Source: Enterococcus haemoperoxidus ATCC BAA-382 (GTDB lineage Bacteria; Bacillota; Bacilli; Lactobacillales; Enterococcaceae). From it: a stretch of 64,000 nt of DNA. A model generated the notes under the pieces. The model did not search any database and was not told the origin of the DNA. It worked only from the letters and a program-made list of their open reading frames with translations. The first letter of the stretch is position 1; the number at the start of each line of letters is the position of its first letter. The stretch is from the NCBI RefSeq assembly GCF_000407165.1, contig NZ_KE136480.1:930001-994000 (forward strand), written 5' to 3'. The position numbers and the translations under genes are program-made. Positions 1 to 6,856 of the stretch are shown here, piece after piece.

Positions 1-1
1 T

Positions 2-415
2 GCCTTAAAATTCTATGCAACTGTTCGTTTGGAAGTAAGACGCGCAGAACAATTGAAGCAAGGAACAGATATTATCGGTAACCGTACAAAAATTAAAGTT
101 GTCAAAAACAAAGTAGCACCACCATTTAAAGTCGCTGAAGTAGATATCATGTACGGTCAAGGGATTTCTCAAGAAGGAGAATTACTTGATATGGCTGTCG
201 AAAAAGATATTGTCGATAAGAGCGGAGCTTGGTATAGCTATAAAGAAGAACGTATCGGTCAAGGTCGCGAGAACGTTAAAGTCTATATGACGGAACATCC
301 AGAAATGGTTGAAGAAGTCTCGAAACGTGTTCGTGATGCATTTGGTATTGGTGATGGAACGGCTATCGTTGAGGAAGAACAAGCACAAGAAGAACTTCCA
401 CTTGACGAAGAATAA
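2..415 (+). CDS. recA: RecA recombinase, C-terminal part (5' end outside window)
   Basis: The reading frame is open from base 2 and ends at TAA 413-415, giving the last ~137 residues of RecA. It begins [14 protein letters not shown], a strongly conserved stretch of the RecA core, and ends in an acidic tail (LPLDEE), as RecA usually does. RecA forms the ATP-dependent strand-exchange filament and triggers LexA self-cleavage. The N-terminal ATPase core lies upstream of the window. recA next to rny is a common Firmicute order. A terminator follows, so it is not co-transcribed with rny. Confidence 0.97.
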   Translation, partial: ALKFYATVRLEVRRAEQLKQGTDIIGNRTKIKVVKNKVAPPFKVAEVDIMYGQGISQEGELLDMAVEKDIVDKSGAWYSYKEERIGQGRENVKVYMTEHPEMVEEVSKRVRDAFGIGDGTAIVEEEQAQEELPLDEE

Positions 416-430
416 TATAGAGTACAAAGT

Positions 431-476
431 AAACCAATGAGAGCTGTCAAAAGCATTTCATTGGTTTGTTTTTTTG
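431..476 (+). terminator. Rho-independent terminator of recA
   Basis: A perfect 10-bp stem (AAACCAATGA pairing with TCATTGGTTT) is followed at once by a T-rich run. It lies 16 bp after the recA stop. Confidence 0.9.
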
Positions 477-506
477 TGTATCGCAAATTCTTTTTCCCAT
501 TGAAGA

Positions 507-531
507 CCTTTCAGCGGGAAAGGGCTTTTTT
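507..531 (+). terminator. Second weak hairpin before rny
   Basis: CCTTTC and GAAAGG pair across a 5-base loop, followed by GC and a T run. It may back up the recA terminator. The stem is short. Confidence 0.4.
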
Positions 532-534
532 AAG

Positions 535-563
535 TTGACACACTGGTGTACAAACATTAGAAT
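535..563 (+). promoter_or_regulatory. Sigma-A promoter of rny
   Basis: TTGACA (535-540), a 17-bp spacer and TAGAAT (558-563). This is a consensus -35 with a 5/6 -10, giving a leader of about 105 nt before the rny start. Confidence 0.75.
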
Positions 564-673
564 AAAGTTGTGTGCAAAACACGTATGCAAGTAGGCATAT
601 TGATAATTGATTATAGTTTATCAGAAAACTACATGAATATTGAAAAATTGAAGATAGTACGGAGGTGGAAACA

Positions 674-2230
674 ATGGTTTTAGGAATTCTCCTCGCTATC
701 ATCGGTTTAGTTGTCGGTCTTGGTTTAGGGTTAGTCGTTGCAAAATCACGTCATGAAAAGGCTATAGATGGTGCAAAGTCCTCTGCAGAAGGTATAATTG
801 AAAGTGCCAGTAAAGAAGCAGAGACTCTGAAAAAAGAAGCTTTATTAAAAGCTATGGAAGAAAACCAGAAGTATCGGTCAGAAATTGAAAGTGAGTTGAA
901 AGAAAGCAAAGTAGAACTTAAATCTCAAGAAAATCGTTTATTACAAAGAGAACAAACGTTAGATCGTAAAGATGATTCTCTTGAAAAACGTGAAAACTCA
1001 CTGGAAGAAAAAGAAGAGAAACTTGGTGCTAGACAGCAATTAATTGATGAGCGAGAAAAAGATGTAGAGAAACTAGTTGAAAAGCAACACCAAGAAATAG
1101 AACGTATTGCTTCACTATCTAAAGATGAAGCGAAAGATATTATCATGAAATCAACAGAAGAAGAATTAAGTCATGAATTAACAGTAATGGTTAAAGAGTC
1201 CGAACAACGGGCTAAAGAAGAGTCGGATCGGAAAGCCAAAAATTTACTTTCTCTGGCGATTCAACGCTGTGCTGCGGATTCAGTTTCCGAAACAACTGTC
1301 TCTGTTGTTAGTTTACCAAACGATGAGATGAAAGGAAGAATCATTGGCCGTGAAGGTCGTAACATTCGTACATTAGAAACCTTAACAGGAATCGACTTGA
1401 TTATTGATGATACGCCGGAAGCTGTGGTACTTTCAGGATTTGATCCGATTCGTAGAGAAATCGCTCGTATGACTCTTGAAAAATTGATTCAAGATGGACG
1501 GATTCACCCAGCTCGTATTGAGGAAATGGTTGAAAAATCTCGTAAAGAAATGGATGAACGTATTCGCGAATACGGTGAACAAGCAGCTTTTGAAGTTGGT
1601 GCGCACACATTACATCCAGATTTGATCAAGATTTTAGGTCGTTTACGTTTCCGTACAAGTTATGGTCAAAACGTATTGAACCACTCAATTGAAGTAGCTA
1701 AATTAACTGGTGTCTTAGCCGCAGAAATAGGCGAAGATATCCAATTAGCAAAACGTGCCGGATTATTACATGATATCGGTAAAGCGCTGGATCATGAAAT
1801 CGAGGGCTCGCACGTTGAGATCGGTGCAGAATTAGCTGCTAAATACAAAGAAAATTCAACAGTTATCAATGCTATTGCATCCCATCATGGCGATGTAGAA
1901 GCAACCTCTGTTATTTCTGTATTGGTTGCTGCAGCAGATGCGTTATCAGCTGCTAGACCTGGCGCTCGCAGCGAGTCAATGGAAAATTATATTCGACGCT
2001 TAGAAAACTTAGAAAATATTTCTAATGGATTTGAAGGAGTTGAATCTAGTTTTGCCGTACAAGCTGGACGTGAAGTTCGCGTAATGGTCAAACCAGATGA
2101 AATCACAGATTTAGAAGCTGTTCGCTTAGTTAGAGATATTCGTAAGAAGATCGAAGACGACCTAGATTACCCAGGGCACATTAAAGTGACAGTTATCCGG
2201 GAAACTCGTGCAGTAGATTATGCGAAATAA
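674..2230 (+). CDS. rny: Ribonuclease Y
   Basis: This is the membrane-anchored endoribonuclease that starts mRNA decay in Firmicutes. In order it has an N-terminal membrane helix ([17 protein letters not shown]), a long charged coiled coil (about residues 30-200), a KH RNA-binding domain ([15 protein letters not shown]) and an HD phosphohydrolase domain with the metal motif [10 protein letters not shown]. Length (518 aa) fits the family. I chose ATG 674 over the in-frame GTG at 665 because the ribosome site GGAGG (661-665) overlaps the GTG and is correctly spaced for the ATG. In Bacillus the next gene is ymdB; here ymdB lies 36 kb downstream, beyond surface-protein loci. Confidence 0.97.
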   Translation: MVLGILLAIIGLVVGLGLGLVVAKSRHEKAIDGAKSSAEGIIESASKEAETLKKEALLKAMEENQKYRSEIESELKESKVELKSQENRLLQREQTLDRKDDSLEKRENSLEEKEEKLGARQQLIDEREKDVEKLVEKQHQEIERIASLSKDEAKDIIMKSTEEELSHELTVMVKESEQRAKEESDRKAKNLLSLAIQRCAADSVSETTVSVVSLPNDEMKGRIIGREGRNIRTLETLTGIDLIIDDTPEAVVLSGFDPIRREIARMTLEKLIQDGRIHPARIEEMVEKSRKEMDERIREYGEQAAFEVGAHTLHPDLIKILGRLRFRTSYGQNVLNHSIEVAKLTGVLAAEIGEDIQLAKRAGLLHDIGKALDHEIEGSHVEIGAELAAKYKENSTVINAIASHHGDVEATSVISVLVAAADALSAARPGARSESMENYIRRLENLENISNGFEGVESSFAVQAGREVRVMVKPDEITDLEAVRLVRDIRKKIEDDLDYPGHIKVTVIRETRAVDYAK

Positions 2231-2245
2231 GTAAATATTACTTGG

Positions 2246-2284
2246 AAAGAAGCAAAGCCGTTAGGTATTTTGCTTCTTTTTTTA
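2246..2284 (+). terminator. rny terminator
   Basis: AAAGAAGCAAA pairs with TTTGCTTCTTT across a 12-base loop and runs into a T tract ending near 2283. Confidence 0.9.
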
Positions 2285-2401
2285 TTATAATTAGAAAAAA
2301 TTCAGAATATTTTTACTAAACCAGTTGTAATATTTTAATTATCATAGCCTCGTAAATCTGATATATTCTTTATAGATTTTATTAAAATGGGGGTTTTTTA
2401 T

Positions 2402-4054
2402 ATGAAATTAAAGAAAATTGCCTTACTAGGCTTGGTTACGGTATCAAGTATTGCCCTAGTTGCTTGCGGCGGAAATTCTAAAAATACTGACAGCGGATCT
2501 GGCAGTAATGAAAATGTATTTAGATTCATTGAAAGACAAGAAATGCCAAGTGCGGATCCTTCACTTGCAACAGATGAAGTAAGCTTTGTTGCATTAAACA
2601 ATGTTTATGAAGGAATTTATCGACTAGATAAAGATAGCAAACCACAACCTGCTGGAGCAGCTGAAATGGCTACAGTTAGCGAAGATGGTTTAACCTACAA
2701 AATTAAATTAAGAGAAGATGCGAAATGGACAGATGATAAACCTGTAACAGCGGCAGATTTTGTTTATGGTTGGCAGAGAACAGTTGATCCTGCGACAGGA
2801 TCAGAATACGCATATATGTTTAACTCTGTAAAAAATGCTGAAAAAATTTCTAAAGGCGAAATGAAAAAAGAAGATCTTGGGATCAAAGCACTTGGTGATT
2901 ACGAATTAGAAATCACATTAGAAAAAGCTACACCGTACTTTGATTACTTATTAGCTTTCCCATCATTTTTACCGCAAAGACAAGATATTGCTGAGAAATA
3001 TGGCAAAGACTATACAACAGCGAGTGATAAAGCAGTTTATAATGGACCATTCACGTTAACTGATTTTGATGGACCTGGAACTGATACAAGCTGGTCTTAC
3101 ACGAAAAATGATAAATACTGGGATAAAGATACAGTAAAATTAGATAAAGTTGCAATCGATGTTGTAAAAGAAGCGCCAACGTCATTGAACCTATTCCAAG
3201 ATGGACAAGCAGATGAAGTTCCATTGTCTGGTGAATTGGCGCAACAAATGAAAAATGAACCAAACTATATTGTGTTAAAAGGTGCGTCAACTTTCTATCT
3301 TGAACCAAATCAAAGAGAAGAAAACTCACCCTATCGTAACGTGAATTTACGTAAAGCAATATCATATGCGATCGATCGCAAAGCGTTAGTTGAACAAATT
3401 TTGGCAAACGGTTCAGCAGTTCCTACGGGGTTAGTTCCAGAAGGTCTAGCGACTGATCCTAAAACAGATGAAGACTTTGCCAAAGAATCAGGTGACGAAG
3501 TTGTTTACGATGTTAATAAAGCCAAAGAATCATGGAAAAAAGCCAAAGATGAATTAGGTGTTTCTACATTATCAGTAGATTTATTGATTGATGATACGGA
3601 TAATGCGAAGAAAATGGCTGAATATCTTCAAGGTTCATTATCGGATACATTAGACGGATTAAAAGTATCTGTTAGTCCAGTGCCATTCTCTGTTCGTTTA
3701 GATCGTTCTAATAAAGGAGACTTCCAAATCTCCGTTAGCGCTTGGGGTGCAGACTATGCGGATCCAAGTAGTTTCTTAGATTTATTTACAACAGGTAATT
3801 CTTATAATAGAGGACACTATTCAAATCCTGAATATGATAAATTAGTAGAAAGTGCTGCAACGACGAACGCAAATAATCCTGAAGCGCGTTGGAAAGACAT
3901 GCTGGATGCAGAAAAAGTATTAATGGATGATATGGGCGTTATCCCGTTGTATCAAAAAGCTGAAGCACATCTTCGCTCTGATAAGGTCAAAGATATTGTC
4001 TACCACTCAACTGGTGCAAAATATGACTTTAAATGGGCATATATTGAAGAATAA
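2402..4054 (+). CDS. Oligopeptide ABC transporter substrate-binding lipoprotein (OppA-like)
   Basis: A 550-aa extracytoplasmic peptide-binding protein of the SBP_bac_5 family. The signal peptide ends in the lipobox LVAC (about residue 22), so it should be lipid-anchored to the outer membrane face. Family landmarks include LNNVYEGIYRLD near the N-terminus and ISYAIDRKALVEQIL in the middle. Start ATG 2402 is preferred over in-frame ATG 2387, because the only ribosome-site-like sequence is the G run at 2389-2393. No permease or ATPase genes are adjacent, so it is an orphan that may serve a remote Opp system or bind peptide pheromones. It is closely related to the protein at 52565-54238. Confidence 0.93.
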   Translation: MKLKKIALLGLVTVSSIALVACGGNSKNTDSGSGSNENVFRFIERQEMPSADPSLATDEVSFVALNNVYEGIYRLDKDSKPQPAGAAEMATVSEDGLTYKIKLREDAKWTDDKPVTAADFVYGWQRTVDPATGSEYAYMFNSVKNAEKISKGEMKKEDLGIKALGDYELEITLEKATPYFDYLLAFPSFLPQRQDIAEKYGKDYTTASDKAVYNGPFTLTDFDGPGTDTSWSYTKNDKYWDKDTVKLDKVAIDVVKEAPTSLNLFQDGQADEVPLSGELAQQMKNEPNYIVLKGASTFYLEPNQREENSPYRNVNLRKAISYAIDRKALVEQILANGSAVPTGLVPEGLATDPKTDEDFAKESGDEVVYDVNKAKESWKKAKDELGVSTLSVDLLIDDTDNAKKMAEYLQGSLSDTLDGLKVSVSPVPFSVRLDRSNKGDFQISVSAWGADYADPSSFLDLFTTGNSYNRGHYSNPEYDKLVESAATTNANNPEARWKDMLDAEKVLMDDMGVIPLYQKAEAHLRSDKVKDIVYHSTGAKYDFKWAYIEE

Positions 4055-4084
4055 TTAGTCGGAAAATAGAATGTTATTCTGTTG

Positions 4085-4130
4085 AAAGAGATGAGAGCAA
4101 CTTATAAAGTTGTTTTCTCATCTCTTTTTT
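4085..4130 (+). terminator. Terminator of the oligopeptide-binding gene
   Basis: AAAGAGATGAGA pairs with TCTCATCTCTTT, with an inner AACTT/AAGTT stem, and ends in TTTTTT. Confidence 0.9.
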
Positions 4131-4265
4131 AGTTTATAGTATCTAGGAAATAATGAATAGTAAGAGTTAAACATTGAGGAAATCTAAAAGTGAGTAAGAA
4201 AACAACGTGTTTTGATTCGAAAAAGAAAGAAGGAATTGTTAGTTTTACACTATTTATACAGATAA

Positions 4266-4308
4266 ATAACCCGAAATAAAACTGAATCTTCGTTTTATTT
4301 CGGGTTAT
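4266..4308 (-). terminator. Isolated 17-bp hairpin, candidate stop for leftward transcription
   Basis: Two perfectly complementary 17-base arms (4266-4282 and 4292-4308) flank a 9-base loop. No gene abuts it. Read on the minus strand the 3' arm is U-rich and followed by TTATCTG, so it could end transcripts arriving from the leftward promoter at 4518-4546. Read on the plus strand it lacks a T tract. The rest of 4131-4452 is AT-rich with no convincing gene. Confidence 0.5.
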
Positions 4309-4452
4309 ATTGATTCTCATATAAAAAAGGATAAATTTCCCAAAAAAATTCTGGAAATAAATAGTAATGTAATTTATATGCGTTAAAATAGGTACGCAGG
4401 GTATAAAATCAGTTTCAAAAATATATTTATTTAAGATATTTTTGATGGAATT

Positions 4453-4475
4453 TCTTTATTGTTTGACAATATAGA
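4453..4475. repeat. Left arm of 23-bp perfect inverted repeat
   Basis: Bases 4453-4475 are the exact reverse complement of 5965-5987 over all 23 positions, and the match stops at the next base on either side. The core contains TTTGACAATATAG. The pair encloses the whole recombinase gene. I read it as a recombination site of an invertible segment. Confidence 0.9.
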
Positions 4476-4517
4476 ATGAAATATAAATAGAAAATAATTA
4501 TTTCTATTACATCTACG

Positions 4518-4546
4518 ATTCTAATGTTAAAACGCAAGTAAGTCAA
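4518..4546 (-). promoter_or_regulatory. Outward-facing promoter inside the invertible segment
   Basis: On the minus strand TTGACT (4546-4541), 17 bp, then TAGAAT (4523-4518): five of six matches in each hexamer at ideal spacing. It fires leftward across the left repeat arm, where no gene is in the right orientation. After inversion it would drive the regulator at 6126 with a leader of about 200 nt. Confidence 0.7.
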
Positions 4547-4716
4547 TGGGAGGATAAACTTATTATTTTCATTTTTTTTAAAAATATTTTAAAAATTAGA
4601 GAATTATTAATAATTATTTGTATTATTTATATGCAAAACACTGATTAAACAGGCTTTAAAGAGGGTTCTAAAAATAAGCCGTCAAAAATACCGTCAAAAA
4701 CTTGGAGGAAATCAAT

Positions 4717-5877
4717 ATGTCGAAAAAAGGAGAAAATATTTATAAACGAAAAGACGGACGTTGGGAAGGACGTTATATTAAAAATCGTACTCCTGACGGG
4801 AAAATTCAATACGGCTATGTTTATGGGAAAAAATATACTGAGGTTAAAGAACGTTTGATCGTTTTGAAAGCAAAATATACTGGCAAACAAAATTCACAAA
4901 ATATTTATTATGGTGATTTCCCAGATTGGCTATTATTCTGGAGAGAAAAATATTTAAAAAAAATGGTAAAACAAACTACATTTTCTGTTTATTCAGGTGT
5001 TATCAATAATTACCTTTTAATGTATTTTAATAAAAAAAGATTAACAAAAATAAATTCTATAGATATTCAAGAATTCATTGAGTACTTGGAAAATTTAGAC
5101 TTGTCTTCAGGATATATAAGGAATATTTTTCATATTTTGAAAATTTGTTTGCGTGAAGCGGAAAAGCAAGGATACATCAATCAGAATCCTTGTTTAGGGA
5201 TCACATTGCCGAAAACAAAAATAAAACCTGTACATGCGTTAACCATTAAAGAGCAACGTAAGCTTGAGTTGGCGGCATTTCAATCAAAAAGTTGTTCACC
5301 TATAATTTTAGCTTTGTATTCAGGAATGAGGATAGGTGAAATAAGTGGATTAAAGTGGAGTGATATTGACTTTGAAACAGAAACAATCCATGTTCAGCGA
5401 ACGGTTTACAGAATTAGTAAGTCCACAGGTGATAAAATGAAAACGCAACTCGTTGAAGGAACACCAAAAACAGAGAGCTCAAGAAGAATTATTCCACTAT
5501 CACAAAATTTAAAAAAATATTTATTAGATAAAAAAAAGGAAATGAACTGTGAATATGTTATTGCTGACAAAGGACGAATATCAGAGCCCAGACTGATCAA
5601 TTATCGTTTTAAACGCTTGCTTTGTATAGCTGGATTAGAGAATATACATTTTCATTCATTGCGCCACACTTTTGCTACTCGTTGCTTGGAAAATGGTGCC
5701 GATATTACAAGTTTAAGTCGTTTACTAGGACATACATCAGTGAAAATGACGTTGGATACATATACAGATTCTATGTTGGAAAATAGACGAGCGGCTATTT
5801 CCGCAGTTGATTATTTACTATCTTCCTCTTCACAAAACTTTATTGAAAAGCAAAAATTAGAAAAAATCGTAGGGTGA
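4717..5877 (+). CDS. Tyrosine recombinase (phage-integrase family), candidate invertase
   Basis: A full-length 386-aa site-specific recombinase. The N-terminus (residues 1-55, with GRWEGRY and DGKIQYGYVYGKKYTEVK) resembles the arm-binding domain of integrases. A SAM-like core-binding domain spans about 68-155 and the catalytic domain 175-365. The catalytic set is complete: Arg205 (GMRIGE), Lys251, His313-x-x-Arg316 (HSLRHTF), His339 (LLGHTS) and nucleophile Tyr349 (TLDTYTD). Start ATG 4717 follows GGAGG (4704-4708). It stands alone, fully inside the 23-bp inverted repeat, which suggests it inverts its own segment. The repeated CCGTCAAAAA units just upstream (4679-4700) could be accessory binding sites. 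Confidence 0.93.
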   Translation: MSKKGENIYKRKDGRWEGRYIKNRTPDGKIQYGYVYGKKYTEVKERLIVLKAKYTGKQNSQNIYYGDFPDWLLFWREKYLKKMVKQTTFSVYSGVINNYLLMYFNKKRLTKINSIDIQEFIEYLENLDLSSGYIRNIFHILKICLREAEKQGYINQNPCLGITLPKTKIKPVHALTIKEQRKLELAAFQSKSCSPIILALYSGMRIGEISGLKWSDIDFETETIHVQRTVYRISKSTGDKMKTQLVEGTPKTESSRRIIPLSQNLKKYLLDKKKEMNCEYVIADKGRISEPRLINYRFKRLLCIAGLENIHFHSLRHTFATRCLENGADITSLSRLLGHTSVKMTLDTYTDSMLENRRAAISAVDYLLSSSSQNFIEKQKLEKIVG

Positions 5878-5893
5878 TTCCTACGATTTTTTT
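5861..5893 (+). terminator. Recombinase terminator, overlapping its stop codon
   Basis: AAAAAATCGTAGG pairs perfectly with CCTACGATTTTTT across a 6-base loop; the TGA lies in the loop region. The symmetric A/T flanks should make it work in both directions. It would insulate the downstream regulator from recombinase transcription in this orientation. Confidence 0.9.
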
Positions 5894-5964
5894 GTTTTAT
5901 GCGCCGTCAGTAAAATCGTCAATGGATAGATAAATCAAGTAATATCAGTTTGCATTAGGCTTTA

Positions 5965-5987
5965 TCTATATTGTCAAACAATAAAGA
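5965..5987. repeat. Right arm of 23-bp perfect inverted repeat
   Basis: Exact reverse complement of 4453-4475. It lies 138 bp before the start of the regulator gene. Between this arm and 6126 I find no promoter as good as the one at 4518-4546. Confidence 0.9.
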
Positions 5988-6125
5988 TAAAGGAAATAGA
6001 CTATAGGTATTGTACAGCTAAAAATAGATTTTTGGTAAAAAATAGCTTGGAAATCACTGGTAAAAGAAAAAATCAAGGTAAATATAGGTTAAGAACCCTC
6101 AATAGTTGGAAGGAGAGGAACAGAT

Positions 6126-6812
6126 ATGTATCACATAGGCTATGTAAAATTAGCAGAAATAAATGAAGAAAAATACATACATTCAATCGAAAAGGAATGT
6201 TCGGTTGAAAAAATCGATCAAAATATATCAGCGCAACAGTTAGAAAAGATAGACGGTCTCATCATTTTTATCGAAAACGATGAGACGATTTGTGCTACAA
6301 GCGAAATCATTTTAAAAATAAAAGAGCGGTCGAATACGCTTATTTGGATTGTTGCACAAAAAATGAATACTATCAGCAAAGTTGTTTTTCTCCAATTAGG
6401 TGCGGATGGAAACTTTGATGATGAGCAATCTCTAGATATCTTTCGTTTAACTATGATCAATGCGTTGAAAAGAAAACGAATAGACCAACAAGAATTATCA
6501 TCGACAAAAGATGAAGAAACAACATCATTTACTTTAGATAATAGAAACCAAGTTATGAAGATTGCAGGAAAGCCAACTACTCCGCTAACCAATTTAGAGT
6601 ATAGAACAATACAAGTTCTTGCAGATAACATAGGAAATACTGTAACGTATGCAGAAATTTATGAAGCAGTCTGGCACAAAAAATATACAGACGAAAAATA
6701 TAAGATCGCTAATGTTATGTTCCATATTAGAGGAAAAATAGAAGAAGATACTTCAAATCCAATCTACATAAAAACGGTACGATCAAGAGGTTATTTACTT
6801 TGTAAAACATAA
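6126..6812 (+). CDS. Orphan OmpR-type winged-helix regulator of WxL locus 1
   Basis: A 228-aa protein. The C-terminal half (about 135-228) is an OmpR/PhoB-type winged helix, with LTNLEYRTIQVLADN and the wing motif TVRSRGYLL. The N-terminal half has receiver-like layout (IDGLIIFIEN, then FLQLGADGNFDD) but no acidic pocket and no Asp at the end of the third strand, so phosphorylation control is unlikely. No kinase gene is adjacent. The start has a strong site, GGAAGGAGAGG. It is the first gene after the invertible segment and heads the locus, so it probably activates the WxL operon. The regulator at 27526 is a paralogue. Confidence 0.88.
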   Translation: MYHIGYVKLAEINEEKYIHSIEKECSVEKIDQNISAQQLEKIDGLIIFIENDETICATSEIILKIKERSNTLIWIVAQKMNTISKVVFLQLGADGNFDDEQSLDIFRLTMINALKRKRIDQQELSSTKDEETTSFTLDNRNQVMKIAGKPTTPLTNLEYRTIQVLADNIGNTVTYAEIYEAVWHKKYTDEKYKIANVMFHIRGKIEEDTSNPIYIKTVRSRGYLLCKT

Positions 6813-6856
6813 GGAAAAACGTTTTACTTCATTTGGTGAAAGGGGACAACTAAAAA

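Larger units (their letters stand above)
4453..5987. mobile_element. Putative invertible DNA segment (recombinase-encoding phase switch)
   Basis: A 1,535-bp segment bounded by a perfect 23-bp inverted repeat. It contains one intact tyrosine recombinase gene, its terminator, and a strong promoter facing out through the left arm. There are no phage structural, conjugation or excision genes, so an inversion cassette explains it better than a prophage or integrative element. The next gene on the right is the regulator of a WxL surface locus. Inversion maps position x to 10440 minus x, which would place the outward promoter at 5894-5922, facing that regulator. The repeat and promoter are seen; inversion itself is inferred. 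Confidence 0.75.

Noticed and set aside
3051-3407. 118-residue antisense frame within the oligopeptide-binding gene
   Set aside because: It is a by-product of codon composition, with no ribosome site or family features. Similar antisense frames in rny, mutS, mutL and oleate hydratase were dropped for the same reason.
4463-4493. TTGACA inside the left repeat arm as a recombinase promoter
   Set aside because: The nearest -10-like sequence (TATAAA, 4482) is only 13 bp away. Both arms point this hexamer inward, so it cannot explain outward switching.
4453-5987. Recombinase as part of a prophage or integrative element
   Set aside because: No excisionase, replication, conjugation or structural genes and no tRNA or direct-repeat attachment site nearby. 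The perfect inverted repeat fits inversion better.
4661-6100. Second inverted pair GAGGGTTCT (4661) / AGAACCCTC (6092)
   Set aside because: Only 9 bp and not symmetric about the 23-bp repeat. Likely chance.
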